DNA of 8,021 nt. It comes from Acidobacteriaceae bacterium (GTDB lineage: Bacteria > Acidobacteriota > Terriglobia > Terriglobales > Acidobacteriaceae). How positions within the stretch are numbered: position 1 is the stretch's first letter; the number at the start of each line of letters is the position of its first letter. Shown here one piece after another: positions 5,575 through 8,021 of this stretch. The DNA lies in NCBI GenBank assembly GCA_003132825.1, contig PKYX01000116.1, positions 1-8,021 on the forward strand. Reading direction: 5' to 3'. Position numbers and translations under genes: made by a program. The notes beneath the pieces are model-generated. The model did no database searches and was not told the origin of the DNA. It was given only the letters and a program-made list of their open reading frames with translations.

Positions 5575-6300
5575 CTAGTTTTCCAGATAGGCGTCGATCC
5601 ACTCCTTGATGCGCTGACGGCGATCGTCCTTGGGATCAAAGCGGATGCCAAAGCTCTTGCTCGATGGTTTGCGCCAGCTTATTGAGCTGTGAACCCAAAT
5701 CCGGGGCAGAGTCAACAAGGCAAAGGAGATTTCGACGGCCTGGCCGATGCTGACGAGCTCACCACTTTGCAACGACATTCCTCCCGAGCTGATCTCCTGG
5801 CTGGTAGCGGAAAAGCGCCGGCTGTCCGAGGTAACGACCGAAACTTCGGTGATGACCGGGATGCGCACGTAGCGGCGGAACTCGTGAAATACGAGCATTT
5901 GTGTGGCCCGCACCAGTTTCAGGGCCGCCGGCCGCTCCAGAGGCTCATTGAACACGGCGTTGATGCCGTATTTCGAGTACCGCATTGCCTCCTGCACGCT
6001 CCCCCCCAGCCCGTAGAGCACCATGCGGCTGTTGGAGGGCGAAGTGCGCACCGATTCCATGACGGTCTCCGCGCCTGGAGCTAGGCTGAGCACGCAGGCC
6101 GCAAATTTCTCGCGTTTCAGGCGTTCCGGCGCGTCTCCGCCCATCACGACGGCCTCGATGCCGAACTGCCTGAAACACTCAGATAACAGGATTCTGCCCG
6201 ATTCCATGATACCGACCAGAGCCACCCGGGCGGAAGCCTTTCTTGAGGGAAGCATTGAGGAAGCAACAGTTTCGAACGATTTGTCCATAGCCGTGGGCAT
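5575..6300 (-). CDS. PilZ-domain protein with a degenerate receiver-like N-terminal domain
   Basis: This 241-residue protein has no signal peptide or membrane segment. Residues about 24-133 follow a response-regulator receiver pattern (ARVALVGIMESGRILLSECF, later MVLYGLGGSVQEAMRYSKYGINAVFNEPL), but the strand that normally carries the phosphorylated Asp reads ACVLSL, so it probably cannot be phosphorylated in the usual way. Residues about 140-225 are PilZ-like: R142-x-x-x-R146 (RRYVR), then E169-I-S-S-G-G174 in place of the usual [D/N]-x-S-x-x-G, then FGIRFDP. PilZ domains bind cyclic di-GMP and relay it to motility, exopolysaccharide or other outputs; the Glu at the motif start leaves binding uncertain. 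ATG 6300 is preceded by AGGA (minus strand, 6309-6306) at good spacing, which favours it over ATG 6288. The gene stands alone between fabF and lipA. The target is unknown. Confidence 0.75.
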   Translation of the reverse strand: MPTAMDKSFETVASSMLPSRKASARVALVGIMESGRILLSECFRQFGIEAVVMGGDAPERLKREKFAACVLSLAPGAETVMESVRTSPSNSRMVLYGLGGSVQEAMRYSKYGINAVFNEPLERPAALKLVRATQMLVFHEFRRYVRIPVITEVSVVTSDSRRFSATSQEISSGGMSLQSGELVSIGQAVEISFALLTLPRIWVHSSISWRKPSSKSFGIRFDPKDDRRQRIKEWIDAYLEN

Positions 6301-6533
6301 TTGTGTCCTGAGCCTCTATTATTCTGGCCTGCCTCAGACCGGTTCGCATAGGATCGGAAGGACAGTTATAAAAGGCCAAAGTGCCATTCTGGGCAATGGA
6401 CCGACGCGCGTTTGTTATTGTCCTGACTGGGGTTGTGGAGATTTAGAGCTGCCGAGTAACCCCAGGTTTTCCTAGGGAAATCTAACGAATCCCCCCTGCC
6501 GGGCAGAGGCTACGAGGTAACCACCTGGGCAGG
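6301..6533 (-). other. 233-base gap between fabF and the PilZ gene
   Basis: No gene was found. It holds three inverted repeats (listed separately), the AGGA ribosome site of the PilZ gene, and a weak -10-like TATAAC on the minus strand (6370-6365) without a good -35 (TTGCCC is 20 bases upstream). The region probably contains the end of the acpP-fabF transcript and the promoter of the PilZ gene. Confidence 0.4.
6427..6465. repeat. 8-base perfect inverted repeat
   Basis: CTGGGGTT (6427-6434) and AACCCCAG (6458-6465) are perfect reverse complements around a 23-base spacer. On the plus strand it is followed by GTTTTCC. On the minus strand, where the genes are, no T-run follows. It lies between fabF and the PilZ gene and could be a transcript-end hairpin or a protein-binding site. 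Confidence 0.5.
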
Positions 6534-6539
6534 TTACTC
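6493..6539 (-). terminator. Tandem hairpins at the end of fabF
   Basis: Reading the minus strand, the first element (6539-6514) pairs GAGTAACC with GGTTACCTC with one bulged C and overlaps the fabF TAA stop (6536-6534). The second (6509-6493) pairs CCTCTGC with GCAGGGG over seven positions including one G-U, with a 3-base loop. No clear T-run follows, so this is a possible non-canonical terminator or 3'-end-protecting structure, not a textbook intrinsic terminator. Confidence 0.35.
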
Positions 6540-7775
6540 GCTCCAGCGGCGGAAAAGCAGAGCCCCGTTTGTGCCCCCGAAGCCAAAAGAGTTCGACATG
6601 GCATATTCCAGTTCGGCTTTGCGGGCATGGTTCGGGACGTAGTCCAGGTCGCAATCCGCATCGGGGTTGTCCAGGTTCACCGTGGGCGGAAGGATCTGGT
6701 CGCGCAGAGCGAGCACGGTAATGCCGGCTTCCAGTCCGCCGGCCCCGCCCAGCAGGTGCCCCGTCATGGACTTGGTCGAACTCACCGCCAGCTTGAAGGC
6801 GTGCTCGCCGAAGGCGCGCTTGATGGCAACGGTTTCCAGCCGGTCGCCAATATCGGTGGAGGTTCCGTGGGCGTTGATGTAGCCCACCTGGCTGGGCGGC
6901 ACCTTGGCGTCTTCGAGAGTATTCAGCATCACGCGGTAGGCGCCGTCGCCATTCTCCGCGGGCTGCGTAATATGGTACGCATCGCCGCTCATGCCGTAGC
7001 CCACAATCTCCGCCAAGATTTTGGCTCCCCGGCGCCGCGCGAATTCCAGTTCCTCCAGAATCAGAATGCCGGCGCCTTCCCCGATCACGAATCCGTCGCG
7101 CCCCGAATCCCAAGGCCGACTGGCCTTCTCGGGCTCATCGTTGCGCGTCGAAAGCGCTCGCATGGCGGCGAAACCCCCAACACCCATGGGAGTGATGGCC
7201 GCCTCGGTACCGCCCGCGATCATGACATCGGCAGCGCAACGGGAGATGATTTTGAACGCGTCTCCGACAGCATGGGCGCTCGATGTGCAGGCGGTGCAGG
7301 TAGCCTCGTTCGGCCCCTTGGCGTTGTAGCGGATGCTGATGTGTCCGGCCGCCAGATTGACGATTGCCGCGGGAATGAAGAAAGGAGAAATCCTGCGTGG
7401 CCCGCCATGCAACAGGTTCAAATGCTCGCGCTCAATGACGTCGAAGCCGCCGATTCCCGACCCGATGTGCACTCCCACCCGGGGTGCCAGCTCCGAGGGC
7501 ACCTCGAGCCCGGAGGCTTTCATGGCCTCCGCCGCCGCTGCCAGCGCAAGGTGGATGAAGCGCCCCATCTTCTTCAGCTCTTTTTTTTCGATGAACAGCA
7601 AGGGATCGAAGTTTTTGACTTCCGCCGCGATCCTGCAGGCAAACAGGGAGGGGTCAAATTGCGCGATCCGAGCCACACCGCTCTTGCCCGCGAGCAGGTT
7701 CTGCCAGACCGCTTCCGTGGTGTTTCCCACGCCGCAGATCAGGCCAATGCCTGTAACTACGACTCTGCGTCCCAA
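6534..7775 (-). CDS. fabF: 3-oxoacyl-[acyl-carrier-protein] synthase II (KAS II)
   Basis: This 413-residue condensing enzyme joins malonyl-ACP to acyl-ACP with loss of CO2 in fatty-acid chain elongation, in the cytoplasm as a dimer. The catalytic triad is complete: C163 in TACTSSAHAVGDA, H303 in NAHGTSTDIGD and H340 in STKSMTGHLLGGAGG, with K335. The gating FGFGGTN block lies at 397-403. The length and these positions match the Escherichia coli FabF numbering as I remember it. The start is TTG at 7775, on the base after the acpP TAG stop; the N-terminus (GRRVVVTGIG) is family-typical and AAAGGCGGGA inside the end of acpP can serve as ribosome site. The pair is surely co-transcribed. FabB is unlikely given the FabF-like blocks. 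Confidence 0.97.
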   Translation of the reverse strand: MGRRVVVTGIGLICGVGNTTEAVWQNLLAGKSGVARIAQFDPSLFACRIAAEVKNFDPLLFIEKKELKKMGRFIHLALAAAAEAMKASGLEVPSELAPRVGVHIGSGIGGFDVIEREHLNLLHGGPRRISPFFIPAAIVNLAAGHISIRYNAKGPNEATCTACTSSAHAVGDAFKIISRCAADVMIAGGTEAAITPMGVGGFAAMRALSTRNDEPEKASRPWDSGRDGFVIGEGAGILILEELEFARRRGAKILAEIVGYGMSGDAYHITQPAENGDGAYRVMLNTLEDAKVPPSQVGYINAHGTSTDIGDRLETVAIKRAFGEHAFKLAVSSTKSMTGHLLGGAGGLEAGITVLALRDQILPPTVNLDNPDADCDLDYVPNHARKAELEYAMSNSFGFGGTNGALLFRRWSE

Positions 7776-8021
7776 CTACTTCCCGCCTTTCGCGTGCTTC
7801 CCAATGTACTCGACCGCATCCTGCACCGTGCGGATCTTCTCCGCGTCCTCATCGGGAATTTCAATCTCGAAGGCCTCTTCGAAAGCCATGACCAGTTCGA
7901 CCGTGTCCAGGGAGTCAGCGCCCAAATCGTCCACGAAGGAGGCGGTGGAGGTCACTTCGGCCTCGTCTACTCCCAGTTGCTCCACAATGATCTGCTTCAC
8001 TTTTTCGTCAACGGCTGCCAT
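7776..8021 (-). CDS. acpP: Acyl carrier protein
   Basis: This 81-residue acidic protein carries growing acyl chains on a 4'-phosphopantetheine attached to the Ser of the DSL motif (GADSLD, S37). The N-terminal helix ([15 protein letters not shown]), the [31 protein letters not shown] core split around the attachment site, and the final [10 protein letters not shown] helix are typical; length is near the usual 77-82. The ATG occupies the last three bases of the window, so its ribosome site and promoter lie outside. It is followed directly by fabF, and it is also the carrier from which octanoyl groups for lipoate synthesis (see lipA) normally come. It ends in a short KGGK tail whose codons overlap the fabF ribosome site. 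Confidence 0.97.
   Translation of the reverse strand: MAAVDEKVKQIIVEQLGVDEAEVTSTASFVDDLGADSLDTVELVMAFEEAFEIEIPDEDAEKIRTVQDAVEYIGKHAKGGK

Noticed and set aside
6472..7113. 213-codon minus-strand open frame overlapping fabF in another frame
   Set aside because: Gly/Arg-rich translation typical of an off-frame reading of a GC-rich gene; the fabF frame has full catalytic motifs.

Overview
The window is GC-rich bacterial chromosome and most resembles an Acidobacteriota genome (Terriglobia/Koribacter-like). That is an inference from gene style: an MCE protein with a repeat-rich tail, a spermidine-synthase-like membrane protein, a SpoIIE-type phosphatase with an inserted segment, and frequent TTG/GTG starts. 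No 16S rRNA or other phylogenetic marker was available. No rRNA, tRNA, CRISPR array, insertion sequence, phage gene or attachment site was recognised.

Left part, plus strand: the 3' end of a polytopic membrane protein (1-476), an MCE/MlaD-family lipid-transport protein with a TTG start (578-1657), a 419-base gap that appears to hold a promoter and a structured leader, and a complete RhlE-like DEAD-box RNA helicase (2077-3315). The helicase converges on the minus-strand block with a 71-base gap.

Right part, minus strand, in transcription order: acpP (8021-7776), fabF (7775-6534, starting on the base after the acpP stop), a 233-base gap with several inverted repeats, a PilZ protein with a degenerate receiver-like N-terminus (6300-5575), a 156-base GC-rich gap with hairpins, lipA (5418-4504), and a SpoIIE/PP2C-type phosphatase (from about 4466 to 3387) 19-37 bases after lipA.

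Functionally, acpP and fabF are core fatty-acid synthesis. LipA makes lipoyl cofactor from octanoyl groups that originate on acyl carrier protein, so the minus-strand block has an acyl/lipoyl theme with two signalling proteins (PilZ and SpoIIE phosphatase) interspersed. The MCE protein would handle lipids in the envelope.

Most of the window is housekeeping, and I see no clear undescribed system. The least ordinary items are an exactly 34-residue-periodic tail on the MCE protein, a hairpin-rich helicase leader ending in a 14-base dyad that carries two upstream start codons, a long insertion in the phosphatase core, and acpP/fabF separated only by an in-frame UAG.
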